64,000 nt of DNA from Chloroflexota bacterium (lineage in GTDB: Bacteria > Chloroflexota > Anaerolineae > Aggregatilineales > Phototrophicaceae), in contig JACAER010000016.1 of NCBI GenBank assembly GCA_013388745.1, positions 62,001-126,000 of the forward strand, in the 5' to 3' direction. Below the pieces are notes generated by a model. It had not been told where the DNA came from and made no database searches. It saw only the letters and a list, made by a program, of their open reading frames with translations. How positions within the stretch are numbered: the stretch's first letter is position 1; each line of letters starts with the position of its first letter. This document shows, one piece after another, positions 34,234 to 42,685 of this stretch. A program made the position numbers and the translations under genes.

Positions 34234-35571
34234 TTATTCACCCTGCCGCACAGGATTCAGACGCACACGATCGGCGATGTACTCGCCAACACAGCGCCCC
34301 TGAATCACGCCATTCTCGATCGCCGCGCGATAGTGAATACCTCCGTAGAGGCGCGAGATAGCGGATTCGCTGGTTGCCGCCCAGAATGACGTAAATGAGC
34401 GTGTAATCGTACCCAGTGTAATTGTTTCGTTGGTGCTGCTGAAAGCGCGCGCGCCTTCAAAATAACTGGTGAGCAGCGCCGCTGCCGCGCCAGAAACCAC
34501 CGAGTGCCCCGAAGGATATTCCGGGAAACCGGGCGATTCGATATAGGGACGCCAGCGCGGGTTAATGTAGGCGTTGATATAGGTCACTGGGCGCAGCAGC
34601 GGATACTGGTACTTGAGCGACCACGAGGAGATGAAAGCATCCATCACGCCCAGGCCAATCATGGCATATAGCTCGGTGGCACGGTTGAGCATGAATCCTT
34701 CCTGGCGGATCATAACGCTGGCAATCCGCATCCAATGGCCGGCGGGCGTGCCGGTAATGCCAGGAGTATCGACCCAAAATTCAGCGATTTCGATCTGTTC
34801 ATCGCTCAAGTTCTGGCCGACGGTCATGACTTCCACCGCCTGCGCGTAGAAAGTCGAGTTTTCGTCGGTGCTGAAGGGTACGTCGTTCAGATTAGCGCAG
34901 ACATCAGCGTTTTCGAGGATCAACGGGCGGATCGCACCCCAACCCGGCTCAACCGCGACCATATCTTCTTCGGTCGGCACCCAGGTTGAAGGGTCATTGG
35001 GAACAGGCGTATACGCGGTAACGCGCTCAGCATAGCCGTCGCCGCTGATCCATTCCAGCAGCGCTTGTCCCATGATCTCGCCGAAGGCTGTTGAGCGATC
35101 AATGACTTCCTGTGAAACTTCGCTGGCGCGCTCCGCCAGACTCTGATCGCGCAGATCGGCGAATGCCTGCTGCGAGTCCGGCGAGTCCGGGAACAAACCG
35201 GCAAGCACCGTCGCCATGGTAGCGTCAATGACGGCAGGCCAATCGTGAATCGCATCTTCAGTCGGCCAGGGCAGATCGGTCAAATGTTCGATCTGGCCGA
35301 TGAGCGTATTATTGTCAGCCATGCCGGGCAGCGTAGCTTCGTACATCGCCACTGCTGCGTAACCATAGAGGCGCGCTGCCGCCGGGGCGTTCACCGCATC
35401 AGCCTGAATACGGCTGTACAGGGTGTCAATCCACTCAATCGCAATGTCGGGCGGAATGTCTTCGGCTTGCACTGAGTCGTACAATCCCCCCTCCTGGGCA
35501 TGGGCGGCGCCAACCAGCAGAAATATAGAGACCAGCAGCAGGAAAATCTGATTGTATTTTGCAAGACGCAT
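34234..35571 (-). CDS. Secreted vanadium-dependent haloperoxidase / PAP2-like protein
   Basis: A 445-residue protein with a signal peptide (MRLAKYNQIFLLLVSIFLLV, cleavage after HAQ). The C-terminal third has the vanadate/phosphate-binding pattern of the family: KYQYPLLRPVTYI with Lys and Arg, then PEYPSGHSVVSGAAAALL with the catalytic His of SGH, and SRLYGGIHYRAAIENG with the Arg/His ligands. Vanadium haloperoxidases oxidise halides with peroxide; close relatives are acid phosphatases, and sequence alone does not decide. SD GAGGAG precedes the ATG at 35571. It stands alone between nnr and the polyprenyl synthase, with terminators on both sides. Confidence 0.9.
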   Translation of the reverse strand: MRLAKYNQIFLLLVSIFLLVGAAHAQEGGLYDSVQAEDIPPDIAIEWIDTLYSRIQADAVNAPAAARLYGYAAVAMYEATLPGMADNNTLIGQIEHLTDLPWPTEDAIHDWPAVIDATMATVLAGLFPDSPDSQQAFADLRDQSLAERASEVSQEVIDRSTAFGEIMGQALLEWISGDGYAERVTAYTPVPNDPSTWVPTEEDMVAVEPGWGAIRPLILENADVCANLNDVPFSTDENSTFYAQAVEVMTVGQNLSDEQIEIAEFWVDTPGITGTPAGHWMRIASVMIRQEGFMLNRATELYAMIGLGVMDAFISSWSLKYQYPLLRPVTYINAYINPRWRPYIESPGFPEYPSGHSVVSGAAAALLTSYFEGARAFSSTNETITLGTITRSFTSFWAATSESAISRLYGGIHYRAAIENGVIQGRCVGEYIADRVRLNPVRQGE

Positions 35572-35764
35572 GTAGTGATCTCCTCACGCAAACGCTAATC
35601 AAGGGGCTACCGTGCAGTGTGTAAGCGGGCTAAATGCACCATGAGTCTATGTGATGTTCTGCTGCCGCGCAAGCGGCGCAGCTTCTACAGCACGTTTCAC
35701 CTACGCTTCGAGGATAGCTGATTTACGGTCCGGTGTCCAATCTTCATGAAAATTGGTGCAAACG

Positions 35765-35793
35765 AAAAATCCGGCACGCCGCCGCGCCGGATT
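35765..35793 (-). terminator. Terminator after the polyprenyl synthase gene
   Basis: AATCCGGC and GCCGGATT pair across a GC-rich loop, with TTTTTCG following on the minus strand. It is 30 bases past the stop at 35824. Confidence 0.85.
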
Positions 35794-35823
35794 GACTGAA
35801 GGTGCCCACTGGCAGTGGAGCGG

Positions 35824-36780
35824 TTAGAAATCGCGCTCGACCACCAAACGCGCCATCTCGCGCAGTTCTTCGCGCGCGTCCGAGGGATGCAGCACATCGA
35901 GACTGCTGGTGGCGAGCCACATCAACTGCTGCGCCTGCTCACGCGCTGTTTGCAGGGTGTCGCCTTCCATCAGCTTTTGCTTGAAGATGTCCATCGGATT
36001 CTTGGCAGGTGCGGCTTCGGCCAGCGCAACAGCGCCGCCGGCGCTGGCATAAGCCGCTGCGAAGCCCTTGCCCTGCCCCAGATCAATGCCGGCGGTTTTG
36101 CCCAATTTGGCCTCATCGCCGACCAGATCGAGAATATCATCGACGATTTGGAACGAGAGGCCGATGTTGAAACCATACTGTCCCATCGCTTCGACCTGTT
36201 CCGCCGCGGCGCCCGCCAGCAGTGCACCCATTTGGGCGGCAGATTTAAAGAGCGCGGCGGTCTTGCGGGCGATGATGTCGTAGTACACCTGTCGGGAAAG
36301 GGTATTCTCTTTGACTGCCGCCGCCTGCAAAGTTTCGCCTTCGACCAGGGCCACGGTCGCTTCGGCCAGCACCACGTTCAAATCCTTGTGCGGCGCCATC
36401 AGCTCGTACACTTTGGTGAACAGAAAGTCGCCCGTCAGCAAAGCAAAAGTGCGCCCCCACCTGGCGTTGATCGAAGGACGCCCACGCCGGACAACCCCGT
36501 GGTCGTTGATGTCGTCATGCACGACGCTGGCCGTATGCACCAGTTCGACCGCCGCGGCGATCGGCAAAACCGACTCGATCTGTGTGCCGCCGCACGCCAG
36601 ATAACTCAGAATGAGCATTCGCGGGCGAATCCGTTTGCCGCCCGCTTCCAGAATATGGCGACTGGCATCGCGCAGCACCGTCACCTGACTATCCACCGCC
36701 TGAAACATCAAATGTTCAAGGGCTTGTAGTGCCTGTTCAAGGGTGGTGCTGGTTTCAACCGCTGCGTTTACACTGGTCAT
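35824..36780 (-). CDS. Polyprenyl diphosphate synthase (trans-isoprenyl synthase family)
   Basis: A 318-residue all-helical prenyltransferase. It has the first aspartate-rich motif in SVVHDDINDHGVVRRGRPS, with the following RRGxP and the second motif FQIVDDILDLVGDE. IPP-binding GGKRIRP is present near residue 50. It extends isoprenoid chains, most likely the octaprenyl/nonaprenyl-type side chain of menaquinone or a similar lipid; chain length cannot be read with certainty. No ubiE or men gene is adjacent. The start ATG at 36780 is followed by a short polar lead (MTSVNAAVETSTTLEQALQA). The next gene upstream is a histidine kinase, separated by a terminator. Confidence 0.92.
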   Translation of the reverse strand: MTSVNAAVETSTTLEQALQALEHLMFQAVDSQVTVLRDASRHILEAGGKRIRPRMLILSYLACGGTQIESVLPIAAAVELVHTASVVHDDINDHGVVRRGRPSINARWGRTFALLTGDFLFTKVYELMAPHKDLNVVLAEATVALVEGETLQAAAVKENTLSRQVYYDIIARKTAALFKSAAQMGALLAGAAAEQVEAMGQYGFNIGLSFQIVDDILDLVGDEAKLGKTAGIDLGQGKGFAAAYASAGGAVALAEAAPAKNPMDIFKQKLMEGDTLQTAREQAQQLMWLATSSLDVLHPSDAREELREMARLVVERDF

Positions 36781-36855
36781 GAGCTTATCCTCTAATTGGA
36801 GGAGAACGTTCGATTTTGTTTGTGACGTTCAGAACTATCTAAATTTATTTTACAT

Positions 36856-36885
36856 AAAAAGACCGCGCTGTCAACGCACGCGGCC
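36856..36885 (-). terminator. Terminator after the small histidine kinase
   Basis: GACCGCG (36861-36867) and CGCGGCC (36879-36885) pair (one wobble); on the minus strand the stem is followed by TTTTTATG. It lies 30 bases past the stop at 36915. Confidence 0.85.
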
Positions 36886-36914
36886 TGATATTCATCCAAC
36901 TCTGAGCCGTCCTT

Positions 36915-38063
36915 TTAACGCGCTTTGCGCGTCCGGCGGCGGATTTGGGCAACAGGCAGCGCAAAGGTGAAGGTGCTGCCGGCGCCGGGGGTGCTTTCGA
37001 CGCTGATCTTGACATCATGGCGCTCCAATATCAAGCGCACAATCGCCAACCCAACGCCGATCCCGCCGTACTTACGTGTTGAGGAGCTATCAACCTGATA
37101 AAAGGACTCAAAAATCTGTTCCAGCTTATCGTTGGCGATGCCGATACCATCATCGCGCACAGAAATCACCACGCCGTCTTCAGCACGGCACGCACGCACC
37201 TGGACTTCGCCATCGCTGAACTTAAGGGCATTATCTAACAAAAGCTGCATGACGATGCCAAGATTGAGCTTGTTGCCCTGCACAGTGGGCAGGTTTGTTT
37301 CAAGGTCTATGCGGATGCGCGGGATGTCGTCTTTGCGCTCCCAACTGCGGCGCAGGTTGCGGATGGCATAATCGACAATTTCGCGCACCAGAACCGGTCC
37401 CGTGCTCATCTCCAGATCGAGGCTGTCGGCCAACTGCGAGATATTCTTGACAATGCCTTCCAGTCGCGCGGTGGCGTTGGTGGCGTATTCGGCCAGGCGG
37501 TTGTCTTTCGCGTCTTCTGCCAGCAGGGCGACGGCGGATTTCACTTGCAGCAGTGGTGTTTTGAGTTCGTGTGAGACAGTGCGCACAATGGCGTTTTTGA
37601 GCAGGTTGATTTCGTCAACAGAGCGGCTGGCGATCTGCGCTTCTTTTTTCAGGCGTTTGTTTTCGTCCAGCAGCGCTTGTTTTTCTTTCTGCGCGCGCTG
37701 CTGTTCAGTCTGGACGTGCCAGAAAGCCGATAACAGCGCGTCAAAATAGCGCGGTATCGGCGGCAGCAGCAAGTCGGCGACTCTGGGGTCGGGCACATCG
37801 CTCACGTTAGCGACGATGAGCGCTAAGAGTGGCCGCTTGTGAGGCAGTTGATGCAGACGTTCAAAAAAAGACAGGTTGGCGCTGCTCGGTGTAGCCAGCA
37901 CGGCGTCGGGATGCTCGGATTGATAGCGATTCCAGGCATCAGCGGGCGCAGCCGAGGCCAGATGATAATGCGCCAGCAGGGTGCTGGCTTCCTGAAACCA
38001 GGCAGGATTTTCTTCACTCAACAAAAATAGAAGTCGCTGTGAATGTCCATTTACTGCCGACAT
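36915..38063 (-). CDS. Cytoplasmic sensor histidine kinase
   Basis: The 382 residues start at the ATG at 38063 (SD GGAAG); upstream in-frame starts give a Cys-rich, unlikely lead. Residues 1 to about 115 form an alpha/beta domain that resembles a receiver-like fold (RLLFLLSEENPAWFQEASTL, RPLLALIVANVSDV) but lacks a clear phospho-Asp. A coiled coil follows (EQQRAQKEKQALLDENKRLK). HisKA holds TVSHELKTPLLQVK, and the ATPase domain has QLLLDNALKFSD, RDDGIGIAND and GIGVGLAIVRLIL. No membrane helix is present. It has no adjacent regulator, so the partner is unknown. Confidence 0.92.
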   Translation of the reverse strand: MSAVNGHSQRLLFLLSEENPAWFQEASTLLAHYHLASAAPADAWNRYQSEHPDAVLATPSSANLSFFERLHQLPHKRPLLALIVANVSDVPDPRVADLLLPPIPRYFDALLSAFWHVQTEQQRAQKEKQALLDENKRLKKEAQIASRSVDEINLLKNAIVRTVSHELKTPLLQVKSAVALLAEDAKDNRLAEYATNATARLEGIVKNISQLADSLDLEMSTGPVLVREIVDYAIRNLRRSWERKDDIPRIRIDLETNLPTVQGNKLNLGIVMQLLLDNALKFSDGEVQVRACRAEDGVVISVRDDGIGIANDKLEQIFESFYQVDSSSTRKYGGIGVGLAIVRLILERHDVKISVESTPGAGSTFTFALPVAQIRRRTRKAR

Positions 38064-38174
38064 GGCTTCCTGATCCCCACAACACCGATCACGCATTATA
38101 GTACTGCATTTATGCGCCCAAGTCACAAATGTTAGATGATTAGTACCTCTTACTCTACACAGTCTGAATCTGGT

Positions 38175-39353
38175 TTACTCGCATTTTCCGAGTGTTCGGC
38201 AGAGTTGCTTGAGATGTAAGCGGTCATGCTGCGCGGTGAAATGCGCCATTTCGAGCAGTGTGGTCGGGCCGAAAATACTGTGGCGCGCGGGCCGCATCCA
38301 GTCTTCGTGCTGTAAGGCGCGTAAGAACTGCATAGTGGTTTGCCGCTCGGCCACAAACGCACGCGCCACCTGGTAACCCTCATCCGCGCAGGGTACAGCG
38401 TCCGCGCCGGCTGGGCGCCGCGGCGCGGTCAAAAATGGATTGTCCTCCTGCAAAATGCGCTGCAAACGAGGCCGCTGCACCGTTTGTTCGCTTTCCAGCA
38501 GATGACAGATAATTTGCATGATTGACCACTCATCGCGATCCGGGTGCTGATGCCAGTAATGATCTTTCACCTGTGACAGCATACCGAACAGAGCGCCCAG
38601 ATTGCCGCGCATTTCCGGCTCGATCATGGCGGGCATGAGGCGGCGGGCGGGGAAATGATTCGTCCAGTTGTCTTCGATGCTCAGGGCATAGAAGTCGGCT
38701 AGCGTCCCCGCGCCTTCACCATCGGCTGACGTTTTGAGGTGATAGGTGTGCAGCCCGACCAGCGCCGCCGGCTCGATATCACTCTCCAGACTGTCGCCAA
38801 CCATCAGGGCTTCGTCAGGTTCCACGCCCACACGCGCCAGAATCTCGGCGTAGTAGGCCGGATCTGGTTTGGCGAAGTGCATGTTGTCGCCGTGCGTCAC
38901 AAGGGCATAGTATTCCAGCGTATCGGGAAGGCCGGCCCACGCCAACCGCTGGCGAATAGCCTCAGCAGGATATAGGGGATTGGTGGCGATGACGACAGCG
39001 AAATACTCTTCGCGCAGGTGTTGGATAAGTTCCGCTGCCCAGGCGACCGGGCGTGAATGCTGCTGCAACGCCGGGTAGCTCTCCTGATAAAAGCCCTCAA
39101 ACAGTTCCATGATCGTTTTCGGCGGGCGCTGGAGTTCTTTTGCCAGCACATCCACGACCACTGACGTATTGGTCTGTTGCGCATCGCGCGCAGCCAGCAC
39201 AATGCGCGTAGACTTGACCAGCGCCCCAGAGACAGACATCTGCCAGTGTTCGGCGAAATACTGATCGACGGCGCGCAAATATTCGACGACGAACACATCC
39301 TGTGGGTTATCCAGCAGGGTATTGTCCAGATCGAGCAAAACGGCTTTTATCAT
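38175..39353 (-). CDS. HAD-family hydrolase fused to a DinB-like domain
   Basis: The 392 residues have two parts. Residues 1 to about 225 are a HAD hydrolase: catalytic DLDNTLLDN, the motif II Thr in VVIATNPLYPAE, the Lys in HFAKPDPAYY and the Asp in LMVGDSLESDIE. Residues about 235-392 are a DinB/YfiT-like four-helix metal domain (DEWSIMQIICHLLESEQ, then HFTAQHDRLHLKQLC), with histidines placed as in DinB ligands. HADs act on small phosphorylated substrates, while DinB-like proteins are often thiol-dependent S-transferases, so the combination is unusual. The start overlaps the stop of the upstream Cys-rich gene (ATGA), indicating translational coupling. Confidence 0.88.
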   Translation of the reverse strand: MIKAVLLDLDNTLLDNPQDVFVVEYLRAVDQYFAEHWQMSVSGALVKSTRIVLAARDAQQTNTSVVVDVLAKELQRPPKTIMELFEGFYQESYPALQQHSRPVAWAAELIQHLREEYFAVVIATNPLYPAEAIRQRLAWAGLPDTLEYYALVTHGDNMHFAKPDPAYYAEILARVGVEPDEALMVGDSLESDIEPAALVGLHTYHLKTSADGEGAGTLADFYALSIEDNWTNHFPARRLMPAMIEPEMRGNLGALFGMLSQVKDHYWHQHPDRDEWSIMQIICHLLESEQTVQRPRLQRILQEDNPFLTAPRRPAGADAVPCADEGYQVARAFVAERQTTMQFLRALQHEDWMRPARHSIFGPTTLLEMAHFTAQHDRLHLKQLCRTLGKCE

Positions 39354-39706
39354 TGGTCATCTTGTCCCAGTGCTTTACGAAACAGATCCAGACCGGGGCG
39401 CTCGGCGGCGCACTGCGGGCAGCCGGTGTAGGGGTCTTCGATAGGCACACGATGCTTGAGGCAGGAGGCGCTGATGCCCACGCGGCGCACGAAGCCGAGC
39501 ATGGTTTTGACGATAGTTAACTTCAGTTCCAGGTCACGGCTGGAATTGGCGGCGCGGATTTCCGGCACGGGGCAGCGTTTACAATCACCCGGCTGCCAGC
39601 GTTCTGACTGCGGGTTTTCCTTCACAAGACGGCATTCCTGTACCGCGCGCCCGCGATAGTAGTCTTCGTAGTAGTGGGGGCATTCTTTACCTGCCGGGGT
39701 ACGCAT
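39350..39706 (-). CDS. Cys-rich small protein, possibly metal- or Fe-S-binding
   Basis: I start at the ATG at 39706, with AAGGAGG nine bases upstream, giving 118 residues. Cysteines are grouped as KECPHYYEDYYRGRAVQEC, GDCKRCPVPE, ISASCLKH and TGCPQCAAE. This looks like two or more zinc-ribbon-like or Fe-S sites. The middle is helical (SRDLELKLTIVKTMLGFVRR). I do not recognise the family. It overlaps the HAD-DinB gene by four bases (ATGA) and follows dinG by about 17 bases, so the three genes form one operon. The grouping with DinG (Fe-S helicase) hints at DNA repair, but this is inference. Confidence 0.8.
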   Translation of the reverse strand: MRTPAGKECPHYYEDYYRGRAVQECRLVKENPQSERWQPGDCKRCPVPEIRAANSSRDLELKLTIVKTMLGFVRRVGISASCLKHRVPIEDPYTGCPQCAAERPGLDLFRKALGQDDQ

Positions 39707-39723
39707 TCTTCGGGCCTCCTTGA

Positions 39724-42513
39724 TCAGGTTGACGGTTTTTGCAGCCAATGCTGCGCGGCCTGTGGCAGCTTCGCCAACGGCGCGTATTGTACGGTGCAGT
39801 CCGGCAGCGCTTCGATGAACTTTGCGCCGTAGCCCTTAGTCAGCACGCGACTGTCAAAAATCACAACCACGCCGCGATCGCTGCGGCTGCGGATCAATCG
39901 CCCGAAGCCCTGCCGAAAACGCAGAATGGCGTCGGGCAGCGCATACTGGTTGAACGAATCGGTGTAGGTTTCTGAACGCGCTGCAAAAATCGGGTCGGTG
40001 GGCACAGCGAACGGCAGCCGGACGATCACGAGCGCGCTGAGCGCATCGCCGGGAATATCGACGCCCTCCCAAAAGCTGCGTGTCCCCAGCAGCACGGCAC
40101 GTTCGTTGGCTTTGAAGCCTTCGAGCAGCGCCTGCCGGCTGCTGCCATCACCCTGCCCATAGACTGTAATGTTGCCCAGCGCCAGGCGCGGCGTAATGGC
40201 CTGCGCTGTCTGCCGAAGCTGTGTGTGGCTGGTGAATAACGCCATCACGCGGCCTTCCAGCGCCGCGGCTAACTGGATCAAGCCGCTTTCGACCGCATGT
40301 TGGTAGCCGTGTTTGTCGGTTGGCTCTGGGATATCATCCGGCACATAAACTAGCGCCGCTGCGCGATATGCGAAAGGCGATCCCAGCTCAAGAGATTTGA
40401 TGTCGGGAGCCTGCAAACGATCACGAATGTAGTCGAACGTGTCGTTGGTGCGCAGCGTGGCGCTGGTCAGCACAATGGATTCCATACGCTGCCAGAGATA
40501 ATTTTCCATCAGCCGGCCAATATGCAGCGGCGCGCTCTGCACAGACAGTTCGTTGCCGTTTTGCCCGCCGGAGAGCCAGTGAATCATATGCGTGTCGGGC
40601 GGTGCCGCAAAATCCTTTAGCTGCTGGCGCAGTTCTTCGAGATGGCGGGCGGCGCTGGCGCTGCTGCTCAACAAATCGTCATAAGCGGGGATGTTGTAGG
40701 GACGCATCTTGCCTAGGGCAGAGGACAAGCGCGCCATCGCGTCGGCAAGCACGGCGAAAAATTCATCGAGCGTCGCCGCAATATCCTGTACCTTCGCAAA
40801 ATCGGGCGTGGCGCGCAGTTGGGCGGTCATGCGCAGCGGGGTATTGGTGTCCTGTGTGCGCCGATCAACAGCCTGCGCGACGAAATCTCCCAATGCTGTG
40901 AACAGACGCTCAATATGTACGCTCATCAGGCCAGCGGCTTCCTGAATACCTGCGATAAACATTTGTACGCGCTGTGTTTCTTTGGCTGGGGCGTGGTCAT
41001 GTACACTGCTCAACAGTTCACCCAACAGCCCCTTGCTGGTGGTGCCCAGATCGGCCAGACGGCGCAGCAGACGCGCTTCATCGAGCCGCGTGCTGAGGCC
41101 GTTGGTCACCGCGTCTTCCAGTTGATGCGCCTCGTCGATCACCAGATAGTGATAGTCGGGCAGCACGCGGTTATCCGTCATGGCGTCGGCGATTAACAGC
41201 GCATGATTGACGATCAACAGATGCGCCGCTTCCGCCTCCTTGCGAGCTTTGTAAAACGGGCAGACACCGCCCATCTGCGCTTCGCAGCGTTCCAGCGCGC
41301 AGCCCTCATCTTCGGCGCTCAAACGCTGCCAGGTGTTGTGCTCGATGGGGCCGCGCAGACTGATTTCGCTTTTATCACCCGTATTGCTGTCCAGTGACCA
41401 GACAAGGATTTTCGCCAGTGTGCGCAGCTCGTCTACGCTGGTGGGGCGGCGGCGGCGTACCGCCGCTAGGCGGCGCGGACACAAATAATTGCCACGCCCT
41501 TTCATGACGCAAGCCCGGAACGGCGCATCCACCGCCTTTGCCAGCAGCGGCACATCTTTGGTCAGCAGTTGATCCTGTAAGTTGAGCGTGTTGGTGGAAA
41601 TGACGACGCGCTCCTGATTGTTCAGCGCCCAGAGCAGCGCGGGCACAAGGTAAGCCAGCGATTTGCCCACGCCTGTGCCGGCTTCGACCAACAAATGCTG
41701 CCCGCTGTTAAACGCTTCAATGACGGCCTGCGCCATTTCGACCTGTTGGGGACGCTGTTCGTACCCTGGCAGCATGCGCGCCAGAGCGCTGTTTTCTGCC
41801 AGCAGTGCTGCTGCTTTTTGCGGCTCAAGCGGCGCGATGGGTGTATTGGGGCGCAGCGGCGGATGGACTTGTTCCAGCGGTTTAAGCAGTATTGCCGGCG
41901 GCGCAGCGTGCTGATCGCCGCCATATTCGGCCAGCGCGGCGGTGAACACGGCTTTAGAGTCCCAGGCATCAAAGTCGCGCGCCAGATCGCAGATTTCGCG
42001 CAGTGTGCCATAGGGCAGCGAGACGGCGCGCTGCCATAGGCGTTCATAGAGCAAGGCCGCCGCCCGCGCATCATCCAGCGCCCGATGCGCTTGTTCCAGG
42101 ACAATACCTAATTCGGCGGCCAGCGCCGCCAGCGTATAGCGGTCGGCGCGCGGCAGCAGCACGGATGCCAGGTCATAGGTGTCGATGCGCTGGTTGCGTT
42201 TCAAAATCCCATAGCGGTAGAAAAAGCCGGTATCCAGGCTGATGTTGTGGGCAACCAGCGGCGCATCGCCCACGAATTCAACGATTTGCGGCAGCACTTT
42301 TTCGATCGTGGGCGCTTTTTGCACGTCCTCGTTGCCAATGTGCGTCAACTGTGTGATGAAATCAGGAATGGGGATGCCCGGATTCACTAAGGTGCCGAAT
42401 TCGGCGATAATTTTGCCTTCGCGGAAACGCACGGCACCGACCTCGATAATAGCATCCTGTGCGGTGTCTAATCCGGTTGTTTCGAGGTCAATGGCGACCA
42501 ACTCTCCGCGCAT
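39724..42513 (-). CDS. dinG: DinG-family DNA helicase fused to a DnaQ-like 3'-5' exonuclease
   Basis: 929 residues. Residues 1 to about 165 form a DEDDh exonuclease (AIDLETTGLD, VAHNISLDTGFF, HRALDDARAAA). The helicase part has Walker A LVEAGTGVGKSLAYL, an XPD-like iron-sulfur region with cysteines in NYLCPRRL, CALERC and GVCPFYKARKE, the DEAH box LVIDEAHQLEDA, and C-terminal motifs VLLGTRSFWEGVDIPG and RFRQGFGRLIRSRSDRG. This is the Gram-positive/Chloroflexota-type DinG with an N-terminal exonuclease. It resolves unusual DNA structures and may degrade single strands. The start at 42513 has GGAG upstream and matches the exonuclease N-terminus (MRGELVAIDLETTG). Confidence 0.95.
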   Translation of the reverse strand: MRGELVAIDLETTGLDTAQDAIIEVGAVRFREGKIIAEFGTLVNPGIPIPDFITQLTHIGNEDVQKAPTIEKVLPQIVEFVGDAPLVAHNISLDTGFFYRYGILKRNQRIDTYDLASVLLPRADRYTLAALAAELGIVLEQAHRALDDARAAALLYERLWQRAVSLPYGTLREICDLARDFDAWDSKAVFTAALAEYGGDQHAAPPAILLKPLEQVHPPLRPNTPIAPLEPQKAAALLAENSALARMLPGYEQRPQQVEMAQAVIEAFNSGQHLLVEAGTGVGKSLAYLVPALLWALNNQERVVISTNTLNLQDQLLTKDVPLLAKAVDAPFRACVMKGRGNYLCPRRLAAVRRRRPTSVDELRTLAKILVWSLDSNTGDKSEISLRGPIEHNTWQRLSAEDEGCALERCEAQMGGVCPFYKARKEAEAAHLLIVNHALLIADAMTDNRVLPDYHYLVIDEAHQLEDAVTNGLSTRLDEARLLRRLADLGTTSKGLLGELLSSVHDHAPAKETQRVQMFIAGIQEAAGLMSVHIERLFTALGDFVAQAVDRRTQDTNTPLRMTAQLRATPDFAKVQDIAATLDEFFAVLADAMARLSSALGKMRPYNIPAYDDLLSSSASAARHLEELRQQLKDFAAPPDTHMIHWLSGGQNGNELSVQSAPLHIGRLMENYLWQRMESIVLTSATLRTNDTFDYIRDRLQAPDIKSLELGSPFAYRAAALVYVPDDIPEPTDKHGYQHAVESGLIQLAAALEGRVMALFTSHTQLRQTAQAITPRLALGNITVYGQGDGSSRQALLEGFKANERAVLLGTRSFWEGVDIPGDALSALVIVRLPFAVPTDPIFAARSETYTDSFNQYALPDAILRFRQGFGRLIRSRSDRGVVVIFDSRVLTKGYGAKFIEALPDCTVQYAPLAKLPQAAQHWLQKPST

Positions 42514-42630
42514 ATTTGCTCCATTTGCGGTTGGTAGAAATGTGCGCTTATGATACAACGCCGCGCGAGAATTCGGAAATGCCCACGCCAGCCAATATCA
42601 AAACTGGATTCCGCAGCAGCAGGGAACAAA

Positions 42631-42663
42631 AAACACCCTCAGCCCTGCCTAGCGAGGGTGTTT
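42631..42663 (-). terminator. Terminator after the tandem phosphate-binding-like gene
   Basis: AAACACCCTC and GAGGGTGTTT form a 10-bp stem around a 13-base loop; on the minus strand TTTTTTG follows. It lies 23 bases past the stop at 42686. Confidence 0.9.
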
Positions 42664-42685
42664 CTACACAAACTCGGCGCGATGA

